Assembly: GCA_018716365.1 (NCBI GenBank)
Contig: DVKA01000102.1
Coordinates: 1-15,292, forward strand
Direction: 5' to 3'
DNA length: 15,292 nt
Source: Candidatus Caccocola faecipullorum
GTDB taxonomy: Bacteria > Synergistota > Synergistia > Synergistales > Synergistaceae
The translations under genes were made by a program, and so were the position numbers. The first letter of the stretch is position 1, and each line of letters starts with the position of its first letter. The notes below the pieces were generated by a model. The model made no database searches. It was not told where the DNA came from and worked only from the letters and a program-made list of their open reading frames with translations. This document shows positions 6,285 through 12,981 of this stretch, piece after piece.

Positions 6285-6974
6285 TCAGCGCACGTCGCGG
6301 TAGAGTTTCAGGAGCTCTTCCGGCGCTACGCCTTTTCTGTAGAAATGCTGTATTTTCTGCATTTTCCACATCGTCCGCAGCATTCCGCCGTCGGTGAAGC
6401 GGCGTGCCGACGTCGTTATGAATCCGTCCGCAACCGCTATTTTTGTTTCGCGGACGAGCATTTCAGAAAAACGGTAATCTTCCATTAGAGGAATGTCAGG
6501 GAAACCGCCGAGTTTGTTGAAGAGGGTTTCTTTGACGAATATCCCCTGGTCGCCGAAGGCTATCTGGCGGCGTTTCACTCGAAAGGTAGACATGAAGGCG
6601 CATATCTTCATCAGGGGATGATCCGTGTCGAAGCGCAGGCGGAAGCAGCCCGCGGCGCAGCCTTCGCGTTCGAGCGCCGAAAATATCAGAGTTTCGCAGT
6701 TTTCGGGCAGACGGCTGTCCGCGTGCAGAAAGAGCAGGACTTCGCCCGACGCCGAGGCGGCCCCGGCATTCATCTGGCGCGCCCTGCCGCGCGGAGCGTC
6801 CAGCAGACGAAAGCCGGATCGTGCGACGAGTTCGCGGCTTCCGTCAATGCTGCCGCCGTCGGCGAAGATAATCTCCGTTGCGCCGCTTTCGAGTGATGCC
6901 AGATTTTCCAACAGCGAGGGCAGAGTCCGCCGCTCGTCGAGCATCGGGATTATTATGGAAAGTCCAGGCTTCAT
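6285..6974 (-). CDS. Family 2 glycosyltransferase, rSAM/selenodomain-associated transferase 2 (TIGR04283-like)
   Basis: A 229-residue GT2-type transferase with a GT-A fold, no N-terminal membrane segment. Seen in order: SIIIPMLDERRTLPSLL (6-22), the nucleotide-binding ADGGSIDGSRE (about 39-49), GRARQMNAGAASASGE (63-78), the DxD-like FLHADSRLP (about 82-90), GDQGIFV (about 142-148) and PLMEDYRFSEML near 160, a typical ED-containing acceptor motif. The R-x-R-Q-M-N-x-G string is the signature of the group that accompanies ArsS-type radical SAM proteins, usually as partner of the TIGR04282-like protein encoded just upstream. The two genes share ATGA (4-nt overlap), so translation is coupled. The likely job is transfer of a sugar in maturation of the arsenosugar-type product; donor and acceptor are not known. 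Confidence 0.9.
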   Translation of the reverse strand: MKPGLSIIIPMLDERRTLPSLLENLASLESGATEIIFADGGSIDGSRELVARSGFRLLDAPRGRARQMNAGAASASGEVLLFLHADSRLPENCETLIFSALEREGCAAGCFRLRFDTDHPLMKICAFMSTFRVKRRQIAFGDQGIFVKETLFNKLGGFPDIPLMEDYRFSEMLVRETKIAVADGFITTSARRFTDGGMLRTMWKMQKIQHFYRKGVAPEELLKLYRDVR

Positions 6975-7627
6975 GCTATTTTGCCGATTTCGCGCAGAAA
7001 GGCCTCAGTGCGCGGCGCGCGGATTTTTCCTGAAATTATGCCGTGCGCCAGAAGTTCGAGGTCTTCCGGCGTGTCCACGTCGCGGCATTCCGCAGCACGC
7101 ACAAGCGTTATCCCGGCCCTTTTCGCCGCTATCTCCGTCGCGGCGAGGACGTCTGCGCCGCCGTAGGATTTTACGGAAAATAGCTGCGGCAGATATTCTT
7201 TCATGCCGACGAGGTAATATCCGCCATCCCCCGCCGGGCCTATAACGGCGTCGTTTTTTTCAAGAAGCCTGAAAGCATTCGTCAAAATATCCGCCGTCAG
7301 CGCGGGAAGGTCTGAGCCTATGAGCACGGCGGCCCTGTGTTCTCGCAGCGTTTCTTCAAACGCTATGTGCATTTTCTCGCCGAGCCCGCCGTCTGCCTGC
7401 TCGAAGAGCGCGGCTCCGCGCACGGCATCCGGCAGGAGCGCCGGGCTGCCGCCCGTGTAGTATAGCCTCACGCCTTTCCGCGCCGCAAGGCATTTCTCGT
7501 AGACGTCGCACAGGAAAGCCGCGTGCAGCGCCGCGCACTGTCCGCCGGAGAGCGCGCCCATGAGGCGCGTCTTGACCTCTCCTGCGACGGGGACGCGCGT
7601 GAAAAGTATTATCGCTTCGCCGCCCAT
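6971..7627 (-). CDS. rSAM/selenodomain-associated transferase 1 (DUF2064, TIGR04282-like)
   Basis: A 218-residue nucleotidyltransferase-like protein (CofC/MobA-like GT-A fold). I start it at the ATG at 7627 because IILFTRVPVAGEVKTRL follows at residue 6, where family members begin; the longer open frame to 7996 is an antisense-free extension through the preceding gene. Motifs: FTRVPVAG-x-VKTRL (about 9-22), GGLGEKMHIAF (about 78-88), IGSDLPAL (about 99-106), GPAGDGGYYLVGM (about 126-138) and RDVDTPEDLELL near 190. The family is known from its tight link to ArsS-type clusters and is presumed to activate or transfer a sugar or nucleotidyl group. The Shine-Dalgarno is poor (GAAAG), but the gene starts 11 nt after the previous stop, so re-initiation is likely. 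Its end overlaps the GT2 gene by ATGA. Confidence 0.9.
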   Translation of the reverse strand: MGGEAIILFTRVPVAGEVKTRLMGALSGGQCAALHAAFLCDVYEKCLAARKGVRLYYTGGSPALLPDAVRGAALFEQADGGLGEKMHIAFEETLREHRAAVLIGSDLPALTADILTNAFRLLEKNDAVIGPAGDGGYYLVGMKEYLPQLFSVKSYGGADVLAATEIAAKRAGITLVRAAECRDVDTPEDLELLAHGIISGKIRAPRTEAFLREIGKIA

Positions 7628-7638
7628 AGAGCTTTCGG

Positions 7639-8031
7639 CTACCAGCAGCGGCGGCGCCCGCCGCGCAGTCCGTTCCAAAGTATGAGGACGTACCCTATCA
7701 CGACGAACGCGGCGACGGCGGCGTTTATTGCAGACACGCTGACGAGCCGCGCTCCGAGCCCCTCGCGTATTATGAGCGCGGGCAGTACGCAGACGCGCGA
7801 AACGCCGAGAAAGAACGCCCCCGCCGCACCTATCACGACGAGGCTCGCGGTCGTGAAGAGCAGCGAAAAGCGCGCGCTCCATATCTCGGAGATGACGAAG
7901 AATAGCGCGAAGAGCGCGAAAAGGACCAGCCCCATGTTCACGCGCATTTCCAGCCACGTGTTCTGGAAAAGGGCCGCGGATACGGCCACGGCCCATATGA
8001 ACGAGTTGTATAGTCTTCCGAAATGCGTCAT
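7639..8031 (-). CDS. Small unknown multi-pass membrane protein
   Basis: 130 residues, not recognised. Four hydrophobic segments are visible: about 10-24 (FIWAVAVSAALF), 33-49 (MGLVLFALFALFFVISE), 57-80 (LLFTTASLVVIGAAGAFFLGV) and 99-118 (AINAAVAAFVVIGYVLILW). The end is basic (RGGRRR), suggesting a cytoplasmic C-terminus. It starts 7 nt after the stop of the YdjY-like gene without a clear Shine-Dalgarno, and ends 11 nt before the TIGR04282-like gene, so it depends on translation through the operon. Codon use matches its neighbours and the frame is conserved between two tightly spaced genes, so I believe it is real. A membrane partner for the arsenosugar-type pathway or an export function is only inferred from position. 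Confidence 0.75.
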   Translation of the reverse strand: MTHFGRLYNSFIWAVAVSAALFQNTWLEMRVNMGLVLFALFALFFVISEIWSARFSLLFTTASLVVIGAAGAFFLGVSRVCVLPALIIREGLGARLVSVSAINAAVAAFVVIGYVLILWNGLRGGRRRCW

Positions 8032-8038
8032 GCCGGAG

Positions 8039-8692
8039 CTATTTCACTAAGCGGAAGATGACGTTGACGCGCGTTCCGTCCGCTGGCAGCACGTCCTTGT
8101 TGCCGCGGAATTCGACGACTTTGTTCTGCGTCGTTCCCGTCGGATATGCGGCGTTGCTCGTTATGCCGACCGCGCAGCTGTCGAGGCAGAGGACGCATCC
8201 GGTGTTGTTCTTCTTAGCCGCTTCAAGGTTGCCGCCGAAACGGATGTCCATCGGCCTGTCCTCTGTGGCTACGATGATGTCGTGGAATGGAATCTCGCCG
8301 TTCGAGCCTTCCCACGTTACAAAGACGTCGAGTTTGTCTCCCTCGACGGATCTGCCGTTGTCAGGACCGGCTTTCATGTCTTCGGCGGTGAGGTTATTTC
8401 CGGCGGCCGCGCCTATGTCAAGCAGCGCCTGATAGAATACCTTTTCGTTAGAGAGGCCGCGCAGTACGGATTTCTCTCCGTTAGAGCCCTTGGCGTAAAC
8501 CACGCCGTGGCGCGTCGGTTCGGTGAAGTATTTAGCGTTGACCTCGGCGGGCATGATTATCTCGGCGCGGTCTTTGTTGACCTCCATCGGAAGCCCAGGA
8601 TCGTCCCCGCTCTTCTTCGAGCCGTTCCACATCGCAAATCCCGCGGCTATAACAACTATCGCCGCCACCGACCATATCATTTTCTTGTTCAT
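8039..8692 (-). CDS. YdjY-type protein with membrane anchor and CxxCxxxC motif
   Basis: 217 residues. An N-terminal segment (MNKK then 7-22 hydrophobic) serves as signal anchor or uncleaved signal peptide, placing the rest outside the cytoplasm. The C-terminal part carries C166-V-L-C169-L-D-S-C173 followed by TSNAAY (179-184), the pattern of the E. coli YdjY family, sometimes described as a ferredoxin-like domain. The spacing C-x2-C-x3-C lacks a clear fourth cysteine nearby, so a classical 4Fe-4S site is not certain; a redox-active or metal-binding site is equally possible. The ribosome-binding site is the strongest in the operon: AGGAGG (8705-8700) 8 nt before ATG. It lies between arsS and the small membrane protein. 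The family call is moderately sure; the function is unknown. Confidence 0.75.
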   Translation of the reverse strand: MNKKMIWSVAAIVVIAAGFAMWNGSKKSGDDPGLPMEVNKDRAEIIMPAEVNAKYFTEPTRHGVVYAKGSNGEKSVLRGLSNEKVFYQALLDIGAAAGNNLTAEDMKAGPDNGRSVEGDKLDVFVTWEGSNGEIPFHDIIVATEDRPMDIRFGGNLEAAKKNNTGCVLCLDSCAVGITSNAAYPTGTTQNKVVEFRGNKDVLPADGTRVNVIFRLVK

Positions 8693-8733
8693 CTCAGTTC
8701 CTCCTGTTCAGTCTTGATGACTTTTATTTCACG

Positions 8734-8752
8734 TCCGCGTTTTCCGCGCGGA
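8734..8752 (-). other. Small hairpin between arsS and the YdjY-like gene
   Basis: TCCGCG and CGCGGA pair around a 7-nt loop, in the 64-nt gap after the arsS stop. No T-run follows on the minus strand (ACGTGAAATAAAAG), so it may stabilise the upstream message rather than terminate. Confidence 0.35.
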
Positions 8753-8756
8753 GTAA

Positions 8757-9746
8757 TTACTGCTTCGTCGCGCCGCCGCAGCTCGAACCGCTTCCGGCAG
8801 TACAGGCGTAGCAATGGCTGCCGAAGCGTATGCGGCGCCTGACGCTCTTCGCGCCGGCCCACTCGCCTATCGTCGCGGGGCCTTCCGCGCGGAGGCCGAG
8901 CGCCTGGTTGAAATCACAGTCGTAAATGTATCCCTGCCAGTCGACCGAAATCTGGCCGCGGCACATCATGTTCTCGACCGCGCCTGGGTTGAAGCTGTTG
9001 TAAAGACGTTCCATATATCCGCAGAAGTTTCCGCTCCTGTCCAGGAACTCGCGGAAGCGCCCGACGGGATTGTTCGTTATCGTGTAAAGGTTGTTGAAGA
9101 CTATCCCGTGGTCCTCCATGAGCCTCGCCTTGTAGTCGCGCTCAAGCGCCGGCTGCGACGGCGGCAGGAACGCGCCGCCTGGGTTGTAGACGAGGTTCAG
9201 ATGCAGCCGCTCGTCCCTTCCGTATCCAAGCTCGTTGAGGCGGCGCAGCAGCGTCACGGACTTGTCGAATACGCCGCCGCCGCGCTGGCGGTCGTTGTCG
9301 CGCTTCGTATAGTACGGCAGAGAGCAGACGACTTCGACGCCGTATTTCGCGTAAAGCTCCGGGATGTCCCGGAAGCCCTCCGCGTCGAGTATGACGAGGT
9401 TCGTGCGCACGATGGTGTGCACGCCGGTCTTCGCCGCGTTCTCAAGCAGCCAGCGGAAGCTCGGATTCATCTCCGGCGCGCCGCCCGTTATGTCGAGCAC
9501 GGAAATGTTCTGCGATATGACGGCGCGCAGGCAGTCCGCGGCGACCTCGCGCGGCATTATCTCCTTACGGTCGGGGCCGCATGAGACGTGACAGTGCTTG
9601 CAGGAAAGATTGCATAACCGCCCGACGTTCATCTGGAGAGTATGTACCGTATCGTAAGTGTAGGCCCACTCTTCGTTGGGGATCTTACTTTCGAAGCATG
9701 GAACCGGCGGGACCATGTTGATTTCGTTTTCTGTACAGGCCGGCAT
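8757..9746 (-). CDS. arsS: Arsenosugar-type radical SAM protein ArsS (Cys form)
   Basis: A radical SAM enzyme of 329 residues with the C-terminal DUF3641-type domain. The 4Fe-4S cluster cysteines are C45, C49 and C52 in RLCNLSCKHCHVSC. LDITGGAPEMNP (about 83-94) is the family form of the SAM-binding GGE motif. NLVYNPGGAFLPP lies mid-protein; MCRGQISVDWQGYIYDCDFNQ near 260 and HCYACTAGSGSSCGG (C312, C315, C323) close the Cys-rich domain. ArsS enzymes combine a deoxyadenosyl group from SAM with methylated arsenic en route to arsenosugars; many relatives carry selenocysteine, whereas here all positions are Cys codons. The start is the ATG at 9746, one base after the stop of the AhpD-like gene, whose last codons (CTGGAGATG) supply the Shine-Dalgarno. 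No arsM is in the window, so arsenic as the actual substrate is inferred from family. Confidence 0.92.
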   Translation of the reverse strand: MPACTENEINMVPPVPCFESKIPNEEWAYTYDTVHTLQMNVGRLCNLSCKHCHVSCGPDRKEIMPREVAADCLRAVISQNISVLDITGGAPEMNPSFRWLLENAAKTGVHTIVRTNLVILDAEGFRDIPELYAKYGVEVVCSLPYYTKRDNDRQRGGGVFDKSVTLLRRLNELGYGRDERLHLNLVYNPGGAFLPPSQPALERDYKARLMEDHGIVFNNLYTITNNPVGRFREFLDRSGNFCGYMERLYNSFNPGAVENMMCRGQISVDWQGYIYDCDFNQALGLRAEGPATIGEWAGAKSVRRRIRFGSHCYACTAGSGSSCGGATKQ

Positions 9747-9747
9747 C

Positions 9748-10080
9748 TTACATCTCCAGTTTTTCGAGAATCTTCTTCATCTGGACGCCGTGGACGAGCG
9801 TCGCGCCGCCGCGTATCGCCGCCGCGACGTGGACGGCCTCGGTCATCTGCTCGCCGTTGGCACCCTGTTCGAGACAGGCCTGCGTGTATGCGTCGATGCA
9901 ATACGGGCACTGCACCGCGTGAGCCACCGCGAGCGCTATCAGCGCTTTCTCGCGCGCCGTCAGGGCCCCCTCCGCGAACACCGCTCCGTAATACTCCGAG
10001 AACTTTTCCCAGAGCTCCGGGGCTTCCTCGCCGATGGAAGCGAACTTGGGCAGATCTTTAGGATCGTAATATGTTTCCAT
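9748..10080 (-). CDS. Carboxymuconolactone decarboxylase/AhpD-like protein of the ArsS cluster
   Basis: 110 residues, all-helical CMD domain, cytoplasmic. The expected core is present: LTAREKALIALAVAHAVQ (40-57) then C58-P-Y-C61, the redox pair of AhpD-type peroxidase proteins. In canonical AhpD the motif continues CxxCxxxH; here residue 65 is Tyr (CPYCIDAYT), the form I associate with the arsenosugar-associated peroxidase-like group. A likely general acid/base Glu44 and His54 are kept. Start follows AAGGAG about 10 nt upstream. Its stop is one base before the arsS start, so the two are translationally coupled and probably act together, for example in thiol redox or in handling an arsenic-thiol intermediate (inference). 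Confidence 0.9.
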   Translation of the reverse strand: METYYDPKDLPKFASIGEEAPELWEKFSEYYGAVFAEGALTAREKALIALAVAHAVQCPYCIDAYTQACLEQGANGEQMTEAVHVAAAIRGGATLVHGVQMKKILEKLEM

Positions 10081-10120
10081 CTGTCATTCACTCCTTAAAA
10101 TATCCGAACGGAGAACCGCG

Positions 10121-10828
10121 TCATGCGGCGCGTCCCCGTTTAAGATAACGTTTATACAGAAACACGCCTATAAGAGCCAACATCACGGCGAAAACCGCCG
10201 CCGCGCACATAAGTCCGGCCCTGTTCTCCGCGTCGGAAAGTCCGGCCGCCCCCACGGTAAACAGCGCGACGCCGGGAAACATGAAGACGAAAGTATAAAT
10301 CGTGTACGGCAGCAGTCCGACGTCCGTTATCCCATAGGCGAAATTCTGCAAATTGTAAGGGAATACAGGCAGAAGCCGCGTCACCATCAGCAGCACGAGC
10401 GCGCTGCCGTCCGCGTTGTCGAACAGGAAACGCTTCAGCGCCGGGCTCTTTTCGAGCATCGGCTTCACGCTGTCTTTCAGAAAAAAGCGCCCGGCGAGAA
10501 ACGAAAGCACCGCGCCGAACGTCGCCGAAACAAGGCATAACAAAGTCCCCATCACAGGGCCGAAAAGTACGCCGCTGACAATCGCAAAGCACACGCCCGG
10601 CAGCGCCAGCAGCACACACCCTGCTGTAGTCGCCGCGACATAGATCAGCGCCGCGGACAAATAATGCTCCGCCGCGTAAGCGCGAAAACCGTCGATATAC
10701 CCCGAATCAGCAAAACACTCCGTCAGCCCCATATGCCGCGACATGGCATAAAGCGCCGTCAGCGCGGCGGCGAACGCCGCCGGTTTCAGCCATTTGCCGT
10801 GAGAAGCGAAAAATCCGCCCTTCGTCAC
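10121..10828 (-). CDS. TVP38/TMEM64 (VTT-domain) membrane protein, copy 2
   Basis: A DedA-superfamily membrane protein of about 235 residues with roughly six hydrophobic segments. The VTT-domain core is seen in ALPGVCFAIVSGVLFGPVMGTLL (key G-x-L-F-G-P), then GAVLSFLAGRFF and the signature TRLLPVFPYNLQNFAYGIT with basic R and P residues of the re-entrant loop. Relatives move lipids or small solutes across membranes; members also occur in arsenosugar/selenodomain clusters. I choose the GTG at 10828, which overlaps the stop of the Fe-S gene as GTGA, with GGGGCGG just upstream; an in-frame GTG at 10867 would add 13 unconvincing residues (AQPYRCGDG...). The next gene begins 40 nt later with its own Shine-Dalgarno. 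Transported substrate unknown. Confidence 0.88.
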   Translation of the reverse strand: MTKGGFFASHGKWLKPAAFAAALTALYAMSRHMGLTECFADSGYIDGFRAYAAEHYLSAALIYVAATTAGCVLLALPGVCFAIVSGVLFGPVMGTLLCLVSATFGAVLSFLAGRFFLKDSVKPMLEKSPALKRFLFDNADGSALVLLMVTRLLPVFPYNLQNFAYGITDVGLLPYTIYTFVFMFPGVALFTVGAAGLSDAENRAGLMCAAAVFAVMLALIGVFLYKRYLKRGRAA

Positions 10829-11628
10829 AGCAGCCGCCCCATCGCCGCATCTATACGGTTGCGCCACGTGCCGCGCGCCGTCCTCACACCTGGGAAGAGC
10901 AGCTCAAGCCCATGCACGGGGCTGCACCCAGCTCCTGCGAACGATTCGACGCAGGCGAAGCAGTAGGTCAGGATGTTCCGGTTGTCGCTCTCCGCGATCC
11001 GCATATTGAGCACCTCGCGCCCCTTTTCAGGGTTCAGCACCATCATCATGCCCGCCTTGCCACAGCATCGTGCCTTTTCGCGCGACGACGGATACTCTTC
11101 CCACTTGACGCCGCAGCGCGCGAACACGTTCCGCGCCGCCTGCTGCGTCTCCGGGTCGCTCCGTGTCGGGCACGGGTCGTGCAGCACGAACATCCGCCCC
11201 TCCTCAGTACGGCATGTGAATCGTTCCTCGTCGAGCAGCTTCCATATCGAGATTACGGAAAGGCCGAAATCCTCCTTCAACGTCCCGGAACAGTTAGGAC
11301 AGCAGACGACGAGGCGCTTTATGCCGAGCGATCCGAGCAGCGAGGCGAGCCGTTCGCGGTGCGCCGCGGCTCTCCCGCGGCCGCCGAGAGCAAGCGTCGG
11401 GTGTCCGCAGCATGCGCTGACGAAGCCCATGTCGGGATGCACGGAGACAAGCCAACGATAGACGCGGCGCATAAGCTCCGGGTCGTAGCCCATAAGGCTG
11501 CACCCAGGGAAAAAAGCTGTATCGCCGCCGCGCGCCACAACCCTCTGAAAAATCGGGGAAAAGCTCAGAAACTGATGGAGCTTCACCCCCATATATCCGA
11601 TCTTGTTCCTACTGTTTTGCGCTGCCAT
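10825..11628 (-). CDS. Cys-rich CCG-domain Fe-S protein (heterodisulfide reductase B/GlpC-like)
   Basis: 267 residues with two CCG-type modules: C43 (FFPGCSL), C73-C74-G75 (SACCGHP), C109-C110-x2-C113 (VVCCPNCSGTLK) and then C153 (HDPCP), C188-C189-G190 (ARCCGKAG), C223-x2-C226 (TYCFACVESF). This is the arrangement of HdrB/GlpC/LutA-type proteins that bind unusual Fe-S clusters and pass electrons to or from thiols or quinones. No ferredoxin-type CxxCxxCxxxCP domain is attached. The start at 11628 overlaps the upstream TVP38 gene by 20 nt, with GAGGCCGGAA before it; the internal ATG at 11592 (MGVKLHQF) is a possible alternative. Flanked on both sides by TVP38 proteins in one operon, it probably provides redox chemistry at the membrane for the ArsS pathway, an inference from position. 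Confidence 0.85.
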   Translation of the reverse strand: MAAQNSRNKIGYMGVKLHQFLSFSPIFQRVVARGGDTAFFPGCSLMGYDPELMRRVYRWLVSVHPDMGFVSACCGHPTLALGGRGRAAAHRERLASLLGSLGIKRLVVCCPNCSGTLKEDFGLSVISIWKLLDEERFTCRTEEGRMFVLHDPCPTRSDPETQQAARNVFARCGVKWEEYPSSREKARCCGKAGMMMVLNPEKGREVLNMRIAESDNRNILTYCFACVESFAGAGCSPVHGLELLFPGVRTARGTWRNRIDAAMGRLL

Positions 11629-12355
11629 TTCCGGCCTCGGCCCGTTTTTTCACCCTCTCCTTATATATCTGGCGCAGCATTACGCTCAGTACGGAAAGGC
11701 TGAAAAGTATTAGAAGCCCCATGACGACGAACTTCGCGCCGCCGGTCAGCATCCCGCCTACATACGAATAAATGATCGTGGCGGGGAGCTGCCCGACGCC
11801 GGTCGCAACGAAGAATCCGACGAAGCTCATCGACGTAAGCCCCGCCGCGTAGCTAACGAAATCGAACGAAATGAACGGCAGCAGGCGTGCAATAAGAATA
11901 CTCTGCTTGCCGTGACGCTCGAAAAATTCGTCGATAGCGCGCAGCCCGCTCTTGCTCGTCAGCTTCTCCACCACATCGCGCCCGAAGATGCGCGCGATGT
12001 AGAAGCACAGCGCCGCTCCGGCCATGGCGCTCGACCATGAGAGGATGGCTCCCTGCCACCAACCGAAAAGATTCGCGTTAGCGAAAGTGATGAGAAACGC
12101 CGGCAGCGGGGCCGCTACCGACTGGAACACCATAAGGCAGAACGAAAGCACGGCGGCCTGTTTGCCGTACTTCGCGATGAACTCACGCATGACCTGGAAA
12201 TCGCCGGTCGCAAACGTATGCAGTATGTCGTCGATGACGGCCTTATAGCCTGGGCTGACGAAATACGCGCCGACAGCTACGGCCAGTATGACGGCTGTTA
12301 TTATCCTTTGTACCCTCTTTGATTTTTTCTTCGCATCGGCGGACGCCTCTGCCAT
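11609..12355 (-). CDS. TVP38/TMEM64 (VTT-domain) membrane protein, copy 1; first gene of ArsS-type operon
   Basis: 248 residues starting at the ATG at 12355, which follows AAGGAGAGG at 7 nt; the longer open frame to 12610 lacks such a signal and its extra 85 residues look non-coding. The protein begins with a basic cytoplasmic stretch (DAKKKSKRVQR), one membrane segment (about 19-36), then the VTT core: APLPAFLITFANANLFGWW (about 90-108), SAMAGAALCFYIARIFGRD, and ARLLPFISFDFVSYAAGLT, the signature with Arg and Pro. The C-terminus is again basic (RQIYKERVKKR). It shares only the family with copy 2 downstream, so the two are paralogues, not a recent duplication. Its end overlaps the Fe-S gene. 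Being first, its leader (about 320 nt) should carry operon control. Confidence 0.88.
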   Translation of the reverse strand: MAEASADAKKKSKRVQRIITAVILAVAVGAYFVSPGYKAVIDDILHTFATGDFQVMREFIAKYGKQAAVLSFCLMVFQSVAAPLPAFLITFANANLFGWWQGAILSWSSAMAGAALCFYIARIFGRDVVEKLTSKSGLRAIDEFFERHGKQSILIARLLPFISFDFVSYAAGLTSMSFVGFFVATGVGQLPATIIYSYVGGMLTGGAKFVVMGLLILFSLSVLSVMLRQIYKERVKKRAEAGNGSAKQ

Positions 12356-12684
12356 CAAAAACCTCTCCTTTTTCTCTATTTTTACCGCAGCCGCGCACAG
12401 CGCGGACACGCAGAAAATCCCGCACGCAAAACAACGGCGGAACTGCACAAAAGTACCTTTATTATGTGTAGCTGATTTGCTTAGAGAATGGAGACAGACG
12501 CCGTAAAGAGATGGCCGAAACGCAGCTTCGTACCGGCGAAACAGGCTTAAGCGATGAGGATATGCCCGATAGGACGGCGCCCTGTTCTCCGCGCACAACG
12601 TGCACGCCAAGAAGCCGTCTCACGTCAAACCACTACGAACATACGCGCCACCTCCCTCGGACGAAACGTATAAAATTCACTGCG

Positions 12685-12713
12685 AGTATATAACCTGACG
12701 CCCCGCGTGTCTT
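12685..12713 (-). promoter_or_regulatory. Candidate sigma70 promoter of the ArsS-type operon
   Basis: Minus strand: -35 AAGACA (12713-12708), 17-nt spacer, -10 TATACT (12690-12685); four and five of six matches. Predicted start near 12678, giving a leader of about 320 nt to the ATG at 12355. A second, weaker -10-like CATAAT lies at 12466-12461 without a good -35, so a shorter transcript is also possible. Confidence 0.45.
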
Positions 12714-12825
12714 TATTCACAAGACCAGAAACAGAGGGGAGACAGGACATCGACATAAATTTTAACTCTTATTTCGCATCTTCATCTATTTTTATTCGCG
12801 GGAATAGAATTCCGCCGTTATTGGC

Positions 12826-12854
12826 TTGCTTTTAGTACGCAGGCCGTTTATCAT
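12826..12854 (+). promoter_or_regulatory. Candidate sigma70 promoter of the ABC transporter operon
   Basis: TTGCTT (12826-12831), 17-nt spacer, TATCAT (12849-12854; five of six to consensus). Predicted start at 12861 coincides with the first base of a GTGAGA/TCTCAC hairpin. The leader to the permease ATG at 13285 would be about 420 nt. Confidence 0.5.
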
Positions 12855-12860
12855 AGGCGC

Positions 12861-12981
12861 GTGAGAAAGCATGCGTTTACTCTCACAAACCAACCAAAAT
12901 GCGGAAGGAGGAGACATCTATGTGACGTAGCGCCGTAAAGCCTGTGGCATGGGCTGCTGCATCCGAGTCTCCGTCCGCCGC
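12861..12981 (+). ncRNA. Structured leader element upstream of the ABC operon (unassigned)
   Basis: Starts with a hairpin GTGAGA (12861-12866)/TCTCAC (12881-12886), then an A/C-rich linker. A long interrupted stem follows, in which GCGG, GGA and GGAGAC (12901-12916) pair with GTCTCC, TCC and CCGC (about 12967-12982). The stem contains AAGGAGGAG, a near-ideal Shine-Dalgarno, followed 7 nt later by ATG TGA (12920-12925). The enclosed part can form AGCC/GGCT. No T-run terminator follows closely. This resembles a cis-acting regulatory leader; I cannot name a known class. Confidence 0.4.

Noticed and set aside
7628..7996. N-terminal extension of the TIGR04282-like protein to 7996
   Set aside because: It runs through the 130-residue membrane gene in another frame, is Arg-rich, and the family begins at the ILFTR motif just after the ATG at 7627.
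12356..12610. N-terminal extension of TVP38 copy 1 to 12610
   Set aside because: There is no start signal there, while AAGGAGAGG precedes the ATG at 12355 at ideal distance; the extra residues do not look like a protein.
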